From positions 496,001-560,000 of the forward strand of contig NZ_JAJAVH010000004.1 of assembly GCF_020511115.1 (NCBI RefSeq): a DNA stretch of 64,000 nt, in the 5' to 3' direction. This document shows positions 35,986 to 46,525 of the stretch, in pieces. This DNA is from Luteimonas panaciterrae. GTDB lineage: Bacteria; Pseudomonadota; Gammaproteobacteria; Xanthomonadales; Xanthomonadaceae. The notes below the pieces were generated by a model that worked only from the letters and a program-made list of their open reading frames with translations, was not told where the DNA came from and did no database searches. The translations under genes were made by a program, and so were the position numbers. Positions within the stretch are counted from its first letter, which is position 1. Each line of letters starts with the position of its first letter.

Positions 35986-36057
35986 GGCGTGCGTCCCGAG
36001 AGGAGGCCGACATGGTAGCGGGACCGGCATCACGACAGGATAGGGCCGGACGATCCC

Positions 36058-37218
36058 CTACCTGCCCGCCACCACGAACCGCGCGCTCGCCGCGACGGCC
36101 ATCAACGCCACGCCAAGCATCACGAACGCCAGCGGCAGACTGCTCATGTGCGCGATCCAGCCGATGGCCGCCGGCCCGGCGAGAATGCCGGCATACCCGA
36201 GCGTGCTGATCGCCGAAACCGCCGCTCCCGCGGGCATCGCGTGCTGCCGGCCGGCGGCGGTGAACAGGACCGGCACGATATTGGAACAGCCCAGGCCGAC
36301 CAGGGCGAAGCCCAGCAAGGTCGCCGCCGTCGATGGCACCATCGCGCCGATCACGAATCCCGCGGCGGCGCAGATCCCGCCGATCACCATGATCGGACGT
36401 GGCCCGAATCGCTGCACGACTCGGTCGCCGCTGAAGCGGCCGAGGGTCATCGCCAGCGCGAACACCGCGTAGCCGATACCGCCCAGGCTCGGCTGCAGAT
36501 CGCGTTGCGTGACCAGCAACAGCGCGCTCCAGTCCAGCATCGCGCCTTCGGCCAGAAAGACCACGAAACACAATGCGCCAATCAGCACCACGATGCCGTG
36601 CGGCAGCGCGAACGGCGAATCGCCGTGACTGCCGTCGCCCTGGCGCAGCAGTCCGCGGCTGCTGACCAAGGCCAGCAACACCAGCAACGCCGCCACGCCG
36701 ACAGCCGCACCCAACGGCGACCAATGCAGCCGCAGCAGGAGGCTGACCAGGCCCGCGCCGACGATGCCGCCGAGGCTGAAGAAGCCGTGGAACCCCGACA
36801 TCAATGCGCGACCGCTCGCCTTCTCCACGATCACGGCCTGAATGTTGATCGCGACATCGACGGTGCCGATCGCGGCACCGAACAGGAACAAGGCGAACGC
36901 CATCGTCATCCAGCTGGAGAGATAGGCGAGCGATGGCAGGATCGCGCACACCACCGCGAGCGCGACCAGGATCACGAGCCGGCAGCCGTAGCGCGCGGCG
37001 ATGGCCCCTGTCAGTGGCATCGCCACCAGCGATCCGGCGCCGAGCGCGAGCAGGAGCAATCCCAGCGTGCCTTCGTCGATTCCGATGCGAGTCTTGGCAT
37101 AGGGCACCAGCGGCGCCCATGCCGCCATCGCCAAGCCGGCGGCGAAAAAGACGATGCGAGTCGACAGCCGTTCGCTCGCGCCGGTCGTCGCGGCCTGCCC
37201 ATCCAATGTGATGCTCAT
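36058..37218 (-). CDS. MFS transporter
   Basis: This encodes 386 residues from the ATG at 37218 with twelve hydrophobic segments. The A-like motif between helices two and three reads ARYGCRLVI, and FGAAIGTVDVAINIQAVIVEKASGRALMSGFHGFFSLGGIVGAG is characteristic of the FucP/YbjJ-like MFS group, in which GFHGxxSxGG recurs. The YbjJ-like group is often linked to sugar or nucleoside-type genes controlled by DeoR regulators. Here the start overlaps the stop of the DeoR-family gene by four bases (37215-37218), so the two are translationally coupled. That supports control of this carrier by the regulator, with a sugar-like substrate as inference. Confidence 0.9.
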   Translation of the reverse strand: MSITLDGQAATTGASERLSTRIVFFAAGLAMAAWAPLVPYAKTRIGIDEGTLGLLLLALGAGSLVAMPLTGAIAARYGCRLVILVALAVVCAILPSLAYLSSWMTMAFALFLFGAAIGTVDVAINIQAVIVEKASGRALMSGFHGFFSLGGIVGAGLVSLLLRLHWSPLGAAVGVAALLVLLALVSSRGLLRQGDGSHGDSPFALPHGIVVLIGALCFVVFLAEGAMLDWSALLLVTQRDLQPSLGGIGYAVFALAMTLGRFSGDRVVQRFGPRPIMVIGGICAAAGFVIGAMVPSTAATLLGFALVGLGCSNIVPVLFTAAGRQHAMPAGAAVSAISTLGYAGILAGPAAIGWIAHMSSLPLAFVMLGVALMAVAASARFVVAGR

Positions 37219-37997
37219 GCGACTGCTTCCGCCCGCAACACCCGCACACCGTTTCGCGTGAATGCCTTGGCCTGCGTCGCGGGTGCATCGCGCTCGACCA
37301 CCAACGCATGCAGCCCGGTGATCGGCAACACGGAGAATGGCGCGGACGTCCCCAGCTTTTCGTTGGTGACCGCCGCGACTGTCGCGCGGCTGCCCGCGGC
37401 GACCGTTTGCTTGAACTGCGCGTCCTCGTAATCCTGCGCGGAGATCCCGGCCACCGAATCCGCGCCGCACGTGCCGACAAAATACAGATCGCTGCCGAGC
37501 GCCTTCGCATCGCGAATCGCGCCTGCACCGAGGCTCGCACCGAGGTGCGGATCGACCCGGCCGCCGATCACGATCAACTCCACATCCTCGCGCCCAGCCA
37601 GCACTGCCGCGATCGCAGGCGCATTGGTGACCACGGTCAGGCCCTGCTCGCGCGGCAGCACGCGCGCGATGGCGTGATTGACCGAACTGGCATCGAGAAA
37701 AACCACGTCGCCACGCTTCACCAGCGAGACCGCCGCGCGCGCCAGCGCCTCCTTGCGCGCCGAATCCTGCTTCAGACGCGCCGCGATCGGTCCATTACGA
37801 GGCGCCGGCGGCAGTGCGCCGCCGTAAACGCGCTGGCACTGGCCTGCTGCCGCCAGTTCGCGCAGATCGCGGCGGATGGTGTCGTGCGAGACATCGAGTT
37901 CCTGCGCCAGATCGACCGCGATCACTCGCCCTTCCGCGAGCAGCCGATCGCGGATCAGTGCATGCCGCTGCTGCGGCAGCAATTCCTCGGTGGCCAT
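37215..37997 (-). CDS. DeoR/GlpR-family transcriptional regulator
   Basis: This encodes 260 residues from the ATG at 37997; an upstream frame extension has no similarity. The N-terminal winged helix is RHALIRDRLLAEGRVIAVDLAQELDVSHDTIRRDLRELAAAGQCQRVYGGAL, the diagnostic DeoR block (TIRRDL, RVxGGA). The C-terminal sugar-phosphate-binding domain shows KRGDVVFLDASS, TVVTNAPAIAAVL, VIGGRVDP and SDLYFVGTCGADSVAGIS. Effectors in this family are phosphorylated sugars or nucleosides. The stop overlaps the MFS transporter start. The intergenic region upstream, 37998-38165, contains TGCA-type repeats likely to be its operator. Confidence 0.93.
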   Translation of the reverse strand: MATEELLPQQRHALIRDRLLAEGRVIAVDLAQELDVSHDTIRRDLRELAAAGQCQRVYGGALPPAPRNGPIAARLKQDSARKEALARAAVSLVKRGDVVFLDASSVNHAIARVLPREQGLTVVTNAPAIAAVLAGREDVELIVIGGRVDPHLGASLGAGAIRDAKALGSDLYFVGTCGADSVAGISAQDYEDAQFKQTVAAGSRATVAAVTNEKLGTSAPFSVLPITGLHALVVERDAPATQAKAFTRNGVRVLRAEAVA

Positions 37998-38023
37998 CGG
38001 AACCTCACAGATCGTTAATGATC

Positions 38024-38050
38024 GTGCATAATTGTGCAACATCATGCACT
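38024..38050 (-). promoter_or_regulatory. Putative operator of the DeoR-family regulator
   Basis: GTGCATAATTGTGCAACAT, followed by ATGCAC, contains three GTGCA or TGCAC elements, and TGCA-TAATTG-TGCA forms a palindrome. It lies 27-53 bases upstream of the regulator start codon, fitting autoregulation. Repeats of this spacing are common for DeoR-family operators. Confidence 0.5.
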
Positions 38051-38165
38051 CGCTGGCAATACTTATGATTGCTGTCCGTTGCGGCTGCAAACCGGTCACT
38101 CTCCGTGCGACACCGGTAAACTGTGTTGTCCTGACCGGCTTGACCGGCGCTGCAAGAAGTCCGGC

Positions 38166-40094
<1,929 letters not shown>

Positions 40095-40104
40095 CCCGAG
40101 CCCG

Positions 40105-40130
40105 TCATTCCGGCGCGCGCCGGAATGACG
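40105..40130. repeat. Perfect REP palindrome after the helicase gene
   Basis: GTCATTCCGGCGC is immediately followed by its reverse complement GCGCCGGAATGAC, giving a 26-base palindrome without a loop. It lies 11 bases after the helicase stop codon. Confidence 0.85.
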
Positions 40131-40180
40131 AAGCAGAAAGGCGCTTCAAGAATCCCGCTCTCCCGACCTAGAATCGGGGC

Positions 40181-40936
40181 ATGTCCCGCCTGCTCGTCTT
40201 CCAACACGTCGCCGCCGAACCCCTGGGCACGCTCGACCCGTTGATCCGAGGCCGTGGCCACCGCATCCGCTTCGCCAATTTCGAGCGTGATCCCGATGCG
40301 CAGCCCAACGTCGACCGCTATCGCGGCCTGATCGTGCTGGGTGGCCCCATGAACGTCGAGGATCAGGCGCAGCGCCCGCACCTGGTCACCGAACTGCGCG
40401 CGATCGAACGCATGCTCGAACTGGGCCGGCCGGTGCTCGGCATCTGCCTCGGCGCGCAATTGCTCGCGCATGTCCTCGGCGCGCCGGTTCGCCGCAGACC
40501 AGTGCCGGAAATCGGCTGGTATCCGCTGCGCACCACGGCGGCCGGACAAACCGATCCCGTGCTGTCCCCGCTTGGCGAACAGGCCGCGGTGTTCCAATGG
40601 CACGCCTGTCATTTCGAGATTCCGGACGGCGCCTCGCATCTCGCCGTTTCCGATGAGTGCCCGCAACAGGCCTTCCGCTGGGGCGACAACGCCTACGGCT
40701 TCCAGTTCCATCTCGAGATGGACCAGCCGCTGATCGAACGCTGGCTGGCGACGCCGGCCTATCGCGACGAACTGGCCGACTCCGGCCTGCCGCACGATGC
40801 CGAGACGATTCGCGCGCAAACCCGTGCGCACATCGGCGCGATGCAGGCGCAGGCCGATCGTGTCTTCAACAACTTCCTCGATCTGATCGGGCGCCCGCAG
40901 AAGCGATACACGCTGCCGTCACGCGAGTTCGCCTGA
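40181..40936 (+). CDS. Class I glutamine amidotransferase-like protein
   Basis: This encodes 251 residues. The nucleophile elbow is GICLGAQLLAHVLGA, the oxyanion-forming VLGGPMNVED precedes it, and the catalytic histidine-glutamate pair lies in GFQFHLEM. This is a complete GATase1 triad as in GMP synthase-like (GuaA-type) proteins, but there is no synthase domain. WHACHFEIPDGASHLA is conserved. The family includes gamma-glutamyl hydrolase-like and YfeJ-type proteins of undefined acceptor. The ATG at 40181 is the first codon after the promoter region. It is convergent with the small membrane protein gene. Confidence 0.88.
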   Translation: MSRLLVFQHVAAEPLGTLDPLIRGRGHRIRFANFERDPDAQPNVDRYRGLIVLGGPMNVEDQAQRPHLVTELRAIERMLELGRPVLGICLGAQLLAHVLGAPVRRRPVPEIGWYPLRTTAAGQTDPVLSPLGEQAAVFQWHACHFEIPDGASHLAVSDECPQQAFRWGDNAYGFQFHLEMDQPLIERWLATPAYRDELADSGLPHDAETIRAQTRAHIGAMQAQADRVFNNFLDLIGRPQKRYTLPSREFA

Positions 40937-40943
40937 GCCTCGC

Positions 40944-41111
40944 CTACCCGGCGAAAAGCTGCGTCAACGGAGGCCACCCCACCAACGGCGCCACCACCCA
41001 GTAGACGCCCGCGAGAACCAGCCCCCACATCGCCACCTTCAAGAGGAAGCTGACCACCTTGAAGGCCAGATACACGCCCACGACAATCAAGATCACACCG
41101 ATCCAGCTCAT
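40944..41111 (-). CDS. Small membrane protein
   Basis: This encodes 55 residues, MSWIGVILIVVGVYLAFKVVSFLLKVAMWGLVLAGVYWVV and a short polar tail. It has two hydrophobic helices joined by FKVVSFLLK. The start at 41111 overlaps the TrhO stop by four bases (41108-41111), so it is translationally coupled to that gene. Its function is unknown; short two-helix proteins of this kind are common. The stop codon lies seven bases from the convergent amidotransferase gene. Confidence 0.75.
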   Translation of the reverse strand: MSWIGVILIVVGVYLAFKVVSFLLKVAMWGLVLAGVYWVVAPLVGWPPLTQLFAG

Positions 41112-41869
41112 GCCTGCACACTCTCCTTTTCGGACATCGTAGCGCACAGGGGCTGCAGGTCCGCGTCCAGCGCGACGCGATCGTCGAAGACGAAGCAGCG
41201 ACCGTCGTATCCGTAGCCGCCCACGTCCTCGAAGTAGCCGAGGATGCCGCCGTCGAGTTGCAGCACGTTGTCCATGCCGTCCGCGCGCATCCACAACGCG
41301 GCTTTCTCGCAGCGGATGCCGCCGGTGCAGAAGCTGACCACCGTGGCATCGGCGATCGCATCGCGATGCGGCGCCAGCGCGTCGGGCAGATCGGTGAAGT
41401 TGTCGATCGGCAGACACAACGCACCCGCGAAGCTGCCGTAACCGACTTCCTCGCGATTGCGCGTGTCCAGCAGCACCAGCCGCTTGCCGTCGTCGTCGTG
41501 GCCCTGGGCGATCCAGCGCGCCAGATCGCGCGGCGCAACGGCCGGCGCCCGCTCGCGCAACGGCGAGGCATTCTCGCGACGGAAGCTGATGATTTCCGGC
41601 TTCACCTTCACCTTCAGACGCGCGAAGGGCTGCGTCTCGCTGTAGCTGAGCTTCACGCGCAGATCCGCGAAGCGCGCGTCCGCGCGGAGCCATGCGAGGA
41701 GCGCCGTGATTGCGTTGTCGGCGCCGGCGAGGAACAGATTGATGCCCTCCTCGGCAACGAGCACGGTGCCGAGCAAGTCGTTGCGCAGCGCCAAAGCCGA
41801 CAGATCGGCGGCCAGGGCGTCGGGAGCCTGGATTTCGGTGAAATGGTAGGCGGCTAGGTTGGTGACCAT
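41108..41869 (-). CDS. trhO: tRNA uridine-34 hydroxylase TrhO (rhodanese domain)
   Basis: This encodes 253 residues. TrhO (YceA) makes 5-hydroxyuridine at position 34 of tRNA from molecular oxygen. The N-terminal acylphosphatase-like domain contains GTVLVAEEGINLFLAG and KVKVKPEIIS. The rhodanese domain has LLDTRNREEVGYGSFAGAL and the active-site loop CTGGIRCEKA with the catalytic cysteine. VLQLDGGILGYFED and the terminal cysteine region complete the family pattern. The chain is shorter than E. coli TrhO (350 residues) because the C-terminal zinc-binding extension is truncated. It is followed by a coupled small membrane protein gene. Confidence 0.92.
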   Translation of the reverse strand: MVTNLAAYHFTEIQAPDALAADLSALALRNDLLGTVLVAEEGINLFLAGADNAITALLAWLRADARFADLRVKLSYSETQPFARLKVKVKPEIISFRRENASPLRERAPAVAPRDLARWIAQGHDDDGKRLVLLDTRNREEVGYGSFAGALCLPIDNFTDLPDALAPHRDAIADATVVSFCTGGIRCEKAALWMRADGMDNVLQLDGGILGYFEDVGGYGYDGRCFVFDDRVALDADLQPLCATMSEKESVQA

Positions 41870-41906
41870 CCGCCAATTCTACCGGGCACGATATTCAACC
41901 AAACAG

Positions 41907-41934
41907 TTGACATTCCGGTTTTCGAATGTATATT
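41907..41934 (+). promoter_or_regulatory. Strong sigma-70 promoter of the ArsR-SRPBCC operon
   Basis: TTGACA at 41907-41912 and TATATT at 41929-41934 are separated by 16 bases. This is the best sigma-70 promoter seen in the window. The predicted start of transcription, about seven bases after the -10 box, falls at or next to the ATG at 41942, so the message is probably leaderless. Confidence 0.8.
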
Positions 41935-41953
41935 CAACCATATGGATGAATAT
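41930..41953 (+). promoter_or_regulatory. Inverted-repeat operator over the ArsR start codon
   Basis: ATATTCA (41930-41936) and TGAATAT (41947-41953) form a perfect inverted repeat with ten bases between. It covers the -10 box and the start codon, so a bound repressor would block the polymerase. A half site, ATATTCA, also occurs at 41891-41897. Confidence 0.72.
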
Positions 41954-42355
41954 CAACCCTCCCGCCCGATCGATCTGGATGGTGTCTTCGCCGCCCTTTC
42001 GGACAGCACCCGCCGCGAAATGCTGGCCCGGCTGGCCGAAGGCGAGCGCAGCGTCGGCGAACTCGCCGCCCCGTTCTCGATGTCGCTGGCCGCCGCCTCC
42101 AAGCACATCAAAGTGCTGGAAAACGCCGGCCTCGTGCAGCGGGAAGTGCTCGGACGCACGCACCGCGTCCGCCTCCATGCGCAGCCGCTGCACGCCGGCA
42201 TGGAATGGCTGCGGCACTACGAGCGCTTCTGGAACCAGCGCCTGGATGCACTGGAAGCCCTGCTCCGCGCGGAAGATGCCGCCGCCACGAAAAAACCAAA
42301 CGAACCCGCCGCGAAGGCACCTTTCAAACCCACGACCAAAGGGAAACGACGATGA
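41942..42355 (+). CDS. ArsR-family winged-helix regulator
   Basis: This encodes 137 residues. The winged helix is DLDGVFAALSDSTRREMLARLAEGERSVGELAAPFSMSLAAASKHIKVLENAGLVQREVLGRTHRVRLHAQPL, a standard ArsR fold. There is no ELCVCD-type cysteine metal site. Its combination with an SRPBCC (AHSA1-like) gene is the form in which the ArsR protein represses its own two-gene operon and responds to a small organic ligand rather than to metal. The C-terminal KKPNEPAAKAPFKPTTKGK is a basic tail. No ribosome-binding site precedes the start codon. The stop overlaps the possible upstream start of the next gene. Confidence 0.92.
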   Translation: MDEYQPSRPIDLDGVFAALSDSTRREMLARLAEGERSVGELAAPFSMSLAAASKHIKVLENAGLVQREVLGRTHRVRLHAQPLHAGMEWLRHYERFWNQRLDALEALLRAEDAAATKKPNEPAAKAPFKPTTKGKRR

Positions 42356-42432
42356 GCGGCCGCCTGACCTCCTCGCGTCCCTATCCCACCCACGTCTTCG
42401 CCCATCCGCCCCAGCAGATCAAGGAAATCCAA

Positions 42433-42969
42433 ATGAACGCCAACGCTTACGCAGTCCGCACCGCTCCCGACACCGTGCGCATCGAGCGCATCCTGCCTGG
42501 CCCCATCGAACGCGTCTGGGCCTATCTCACCGAAGACGAGAAGCGCGGCCAATGGTTCGCCTCCGGCACGATGGAGCCGCGCGTCGGCGGCAAGGTCGAT
42601 CTGTTGTTCCTGCATTCGCGCCTCTCGGACGAACCGGGCGCGCCGCCGCCGCGCTACGCCGACATGGAACCCAACGGCTTTCGCCACGAATCGCGCGTCA
42701 CCGCCTGGGACCCGCCGCGCCTGCTGGGCTACATCTTCGGTGAGGACGACGAAGTCCGTTTCGAACTGGCCGAACGCGGCAGCGACGTCCTGCTCACCCT
42801 GACGCATACCCGCATCGCCAGCCAGGAGAAGCTCGTGCAGTACTCCGGCGGCTGGCATGCCCACCTCGACGTGCTCGCCGATCGCCTCAACGGCCGCGCG
42901 CCGCCGAATTTCTGGAAACTGCACGCACCGCTCGAAGCGGAGTACCAGAAGCGCTTCGCAGCTGTCTGA
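42433..42969 (+). CDS. SRPBCC/AHSA1-family protein
   Basis: This encodes 178 residues from the ATG at 42433, chosen because AAGGA lies six to seven bases upstream; the ATG at 42352, overlapping the ArsR stop, would add 27 residues without similarity. The fold is indicated by VRIERILPGPIERVWAYLTEDEKRGQWFASGTMEPRVGGKVDLLF and by the later SGGWHAHLDVLADRLNG, the AHSA1 signature. These proteins bind hydrophobic small molecules, and genes next to ArsR regulators of this type are common in proteobacteria. The ligand is unknown. The MHS transporter gene converges downstream. Confidence 0.9.
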   Translation: MNANAYAVRTAPDTVRIERILPGPIERVWAYLTEDEKRGQWFASGTMEPRVGGKVDLLFLHSRLSDEPGAPPPRYADMEPNGFRHESRVTAWDPPRLLGYIFGEDDEVRFELAERGSDVLLTLTHTRIASQEKLVQYSGGWHAHLDVLADRLNGRAPPNFWKLHAPLEAEYQKRFAAV

Positions 42970-43022
42970 TCGCGGCTATCTGAGCCGCGCGCATCGAGTC
43001 GGCGACCGGTCTGACGAACGAG

Positions 43023-44330
43023 TCAGGCCCGCTCGCCGACCGGCAGGGCGGGCTCGTCTCCCGCCGACTTCGGAATCGACAACAGCGCCAGCAACGTCAG
43101 CACGGCCGCCGCCGACAGGTAGTAACCCACGTATTGCAGGCCGTAATTCTTTGCCAGCCATGTGGCCGCGTAAGGCGCCAGCGAGGCGCCGATGATGCCG
43201 GCGAAATTGAACGCCAGCGACGCGCCGGTATAGCGCACCTCGGTCGGGAAAAGATCCGACAGGATCGTCCCGAGCGGCCCATAGGTCAGCCCCATCGCCG
43301 CCAACCCCAGCGCCAGGAACAACAACACACCAATCGCGCTGCCGGATGCGAACAGCGGCGCGAAACACAGACCGAAGACGATGATCGCCACCGTCGACCA
43401 GATCATCGCCGCACGCCGGCCGCGACGATCCGCGTACACGGCCGATAGCGGGATAGTGATTGCGAAGCAGAGCACCGCCAGCATCTGCAGCAGCAGGAAC
43501 TGCTCGCGCGTATAGCCGAGCGAGGAAGTACCCCAGCTCAGCGCGAACACCGTCATCAGGTAGAACAGCACGAACGTCGCCACCGCCGCGAACGTGCCGA
43601 TCAGCAGCATGCGCGGATGCCGTGCCAGCACCGCCAGCATCGGCACCTTCACACGCGCTTCGTTGGCGAGGACGCGACGGAAGGCCGGCGTCTCCTCGAT
43701 GCGCAGACGCACCCACAAACCGACCAGCACCAATACCGCGCTGGCCAGGAACGGAACGCGCCAGCCCCAGGCGAAGAATTGCGCGTCGTCCATCAGCTCC
43801 GTGAGCAGCAGGAAGACGCCGCTCGACAGCAGAAACCCGATCGGCGCGCCGAACTGCGGAAACATCCCGTACCAGGCGCGCTTGCCCGGCGGCGCGTTCT
43901 CGGTAGCGAGCAGCACCGCACCGCCCCATTCGCCGCCCAATCCCAGGCCTTGCCCGAACCGGCACAACGCCAGCAACAGCGGCGCCGCCACACCGATCTG
44001 CGCGTAGGTCGGCAGCACGCCGATCACCACCGTCGAGATGCCCATCGTCAGCAACGCCGCCACCAGCGTCGCCTTGCGGCCGACACGATCGCCGAAATGG
44101 CCGAACAGCGCCGAGCCCACCGGCCGCGCGAAGAACGCCAGCGCGAACGTCGCCAGCGATTGCAACGTCGACGAGGCGGGATCGCTGGCGGGAAAGAACA
44201 ATTTCGGAAACACCAGCACCGCGGCGGTGGCGTAGATGTAGAAATCGAAGAATTCGATGGTGGTGCCGATCAGGCTGGCGAACAGGACGCGTCCCGCTGG
44301 ATTCTTCGGGGCGGCGGCAACGGAATTCAT
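43023..44330 (-). CDS. MHS-family MFS metabolite transporter
   Basis: This encodes 435 residues from the ATG at 44330 (MNSVAAAPKN), with twelve hydrophobic helices. GTTIEFFDFYIYATAAVLVFPKLFFP is the diagnostic first helix of the metabolite-proton symporter (MHS) family, and the loop GHFGDRVGRKATLV is the MFS A motif. GRFGQGLGLGGEWGGAVLLATENAP is the ShiA/ProP-type helix-five block. Substrates in the family include shikimate, alpha-ketoglutarate and glycine betaine; which one applies here cannot be read. The gene is divergent from the flavoprotein gene. Confidence 0.92.
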   Translation of the reverse strand: MNSVAAAPKNPAGRVLFASLIGTTIEFFDFYIYATAAVLVFPKLFFPASDPASSTLQSLATFALAFFARPVGSALFGHFGDRVGRKATLVAALLTMGISTVVIGVLPTYAQIGVAAPLLLALCRFGQGLGLGGEWGGAVLLATENAPPGKRAWYGMFPQFGAPIGFLLSSGVFLLLTELMDDAQFFAWGWRVPFLASAVLVLVGLWVRLRIEETPAFRRVLANEARVKVPMLAVLARHPRMLLIGTFAAVATFVLFYLMTVFALSWGTSSLGYTREQFLLLQMLAVLCFAITIPLSAVYADRRGRRAAMIWSTVAIIVFGLCFAPLFASGSAIGVLLFLALGLAAMGLTYGPLGTILSDLFPTEVRYTGASLAFNFAGIIGASLAPYAATWLAKNYGLQYVGYYLSAAAVLTLLALLSIPKSAGDEPALPVGERA

Positions 44331-44430
44331 GCAATGCATCCGCGATGATGGGGGCGTCTCGATCATGACAGATGCCGCGCCAACTCCGCATGCCTTCCTC
44401 CTCGGGCGGGCATTCACTACCCTGTCACCG

Positions 44431-45699
44431 ATGGATGCTTCCCCACCTCACACGAATGCGCTGGCCGTCATCGGCGGCGGCCCGGCCGGACTGATGGCGG
44501 CGGAAACCGCGCGCGCCGCCGGTTTCGAGGTGGATCTGTACGATGCCAAGGGTTCGGTCGGACGGAAATTCCTGATCGCCGGCAAGGGCGGCCTCAACCT
44601 CACCCACTCCGAACCGATGCCGGCCTTCGCCCATCGCTACCGCGAGCGCGAACGCGACGTGGCGCGGTGGCTGCACGACTTCGGCGCCGACGAATTGCGC
44701 GCGTGGGTGCGCGGGTTCGGCGTGGAGACGTTCGTGGGCAGTTCCGGCCGCGTGTTCCCGACAGACCTCAAGGCCGCGCCATTGCTGCGGGGCTGGGTAC
44801 GGCGCCTGCGCGATCAAGGCGTGCGCTTCCACATGCACCATCGCTGGCTCGGCTGGGGCGACGGGCATGCGCTGCGCTTCGCGACCGCGGATGGAGAACG
44901 CGAAGTCCATGCCGCCGCGACCATCCTCGCCCTCGGCGGCGGCAGCTGGCCCGAACTCGGTTCCGATGGCGCCTGGGAATCCGTGCTGCGCACGCGCGGC
45001 ATCGACGTGGCGCCGCTGCGGCCGGCCAACTGCGGATTCGACATCGGCTGGAGCCCTCACTTCGCCGAACGCCATGCCGGCGCGCCGCTGAAGCCGGTGA
45101 TCGCGCACTGGCGCGACGAGCACGGCGAGGAACACGCGCTGCAAGGCGAGTGCGTGGCGACCGCTACCGGCATCGAGGGCAGCCTGATCTACGCCCTGTC
45201 CGCGACACTGCGCGAAGCGATCGCGCGCGATGGCACCGCCCTGCTCCATCTCGACATCGCCCCGGGCCGCGACATCGGCAAATTGCGGGAAGCGCTCGCC
45301 AAACCGCGCGGTCGACGCAGCGCCAGCGAACACCTGCGCCGGCAGACCGGCCTGGACGGCGCCAAGGCCGCGCTGCTGTACGAAGTGCTGGGACGCGACG
45401 CGCTCGGCGATGCCGCGCGGGTCGCCAGCACCATCAAGCGACTGCCGTTGCGGCTACGCAGTGCGCGGCCGATCGCCGAAGCCATCAGCAGCGCTGGTGG
45501 CGTGCGTCTGGAAGCACTCGACGACGGCCTGATGCTGCGCGCCATGCCAGGCGTGTTCTGCGCGGGCGAAATGCTCGACTGGGAGGCCCCGACCGGCGGC
45601 TACCTGCTCACCGCCTGCTTCGCCAGCGGCAAGCGTGCCGGCGACGGCGCGGTCGCCTGGCTGCGGCGGAAGTCGGAACAGGCGCACACGCGGACGTAA
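44431..45699 (+). CDS. BaiN/HI0933-type flavoprotein (TIGR03862-like)
   Basis: This encodes 422 residues. The N-terminal dinucleotide-binding motif is NALAVIGGGPAGLMAAETARAAGFEVDLYDAK. VGRKFLIAGKGGLNLTHSEP and SSGRVFPTDLKAAPLLR are the fingerprint of the HI0933-like family. The C-terminal flavin-binding GVFCAGEMLDWEAPTGGYLLTACFASGKRAG is typical. The family is related to bile acid reductase BaiN and other flavin oxidoreductases of unknown substrate. The ATG at 44431 is used because the GGGPAG motif follows directly; an upstream ATG near 44366 has no similarity. The MHS transporter start lies on the other strand about 100 bases away. Confidence 0.88.
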   Translation: MDASPPHTNALAVIGGGPAGLMAAETARAAGFEVDLYDAKGSVGRKFLIAGKGGLNLTHSEPMPAFAHRYRERERDVARWLHDFGADELRAWVRGFGVETFVGSSGRVFPTDLKAAPLLRGWVRRLRDQGVRFHMHHRWLGWGDGHALRFATADGEREVHAAATILALGGGSWPELGSDGAWESVLRTRGIDVAPLRPANCGFDIGWSPHFAERHAGAPLKPVIAHWRDEHGEEHALQGECVATATGIEGSLIYALSATLREAIARDGTALLHLDIAPGRDIGKLREALAKPRGRRSASEHLRRQTGLDGAKAALLYEVLGRDALGDAARVASTIKRLPLRLRSARPIAEAISSAGGVRLEALDDGLMLRAMPGVFCAGEMLDWEAPTGGYLLTACFASGKRAGDGAVAWLRRKSEQAHTRT

Positions 45700-45725
45700 G
45701 CACGCGTGCGCGGACGCGCGTAGCC

Positions 45726-46361
45726 TTACTTCTTCTTCGAGAAATAATGCGTGGCGGCGCACAGCTTGACGTCCTGCGCGGACGCCGCCGGCAGGGTCTT
45801 GCCGCTGAGCGCGATCAGCTTCACCACCTCGCTCTCGCCCTCCATGACCTTGGCCAGCGCGAGATAGCTGGCATCGGCGGTGCTGCCGCAGAACGCGTTG
45901 CTGGGGATCTTGCTCGGCGCGGTCTGCTGGACGATGTGACGCAGTTCCACTTGCTGGCGCGGCTCGATCATCATCGCGTCGGCATAGCGCTCGCTCGGCG
46001 AATACTGATCGTCACCGTTGACTAGGGCGACGCGCTCGGTGACGAAGGTGGCGCCGTTGGCGCCGGTGATCTTGCCGTCCTCGATCTTGATCGCGCCGGT
46101 GCTGGATTCGCCCACCGGATCGCCCGGCTGGAAATCACCGAGCACCACCGGCTGCAGCGTCGGCGGCGCGGCGCGCTCGTAGGTGGCCGTGCTCGGATCG
46201 GGCTCGGGAACGGACGGTGGCGCGGCCGCCGGCGGGGACGGCGCCGCCTGGGCAGCCGGCTCCGGTTTCGGTGCCTGCTCCGGCTTGCACGCGGCCACCA
46301 GCGCGATGGCCATCGCCAGCGCGGCGACTGCGGAGCCCTTGCGAACGCGGTCACAAGTCAT
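45726..46361 (-). CDS. Putative lipoprotein of unknown function
   Basis: This encodes 211 residues. The N-terminus MTCDRVRKGSAVAALAMAIALVAAC has a lipobox with the lipidated cysteine at residue 25. A proline, alanine and glutamate-rich linker to residue 68 follows. The mature domain contains FCGSTADASYLALAKVMEGESEVVKLIALSG and a second cysteine in KLCAATHYF, which could pair. I do not recognise the family. It is the last gene of a minus-strand run that also encodes a membrane-anchored protein and DUF6164, suggesting an envelope role. The stop codon is 26 bases from the convergent flavoprotein gene. Confidence 0.7.
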   Translation of the reverse strand: MTCDRVRKGSAVAALAMAIALVAACKPEQAPKPEPAAQAAPSPPAAAPPSVPEPDPSTATYERAAPPTLQPVVLGDFQPGDPVGESSTGAIKIEDGKITGANGATFVTERVALVNGDDQYSPSERYADAMMIEPRQQVELRHIVQQTAPSKIPSNAFCGSTADASYLALAKVMEGESEVVKLIALSGKTLPAASAQDVKLCAATHYFSKKK

Positions 46362-46525
46362 GTACGGAATTCCCCGAGCGGTTATTCAAACCGAACATCA
46401 TAAGCATCGCCTGTTCAACAAACGTTAGGCTTCCTTCACTTCTGAATGCGGCCGGCTTTGAGTCCGGCTTGCCTGCTTTGAAGAACGTCTTGTTTTGAAC
46501 AACTGGCTTGATGCGGCCAGCCCGC

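Noticed and set aside
35408..37540. Open frame of 710 codons spanning the GST, MFS and DeoR genes in another frame
   Set aside because: It is a shadow frame of three well-supported genes and has no recognisable domain.
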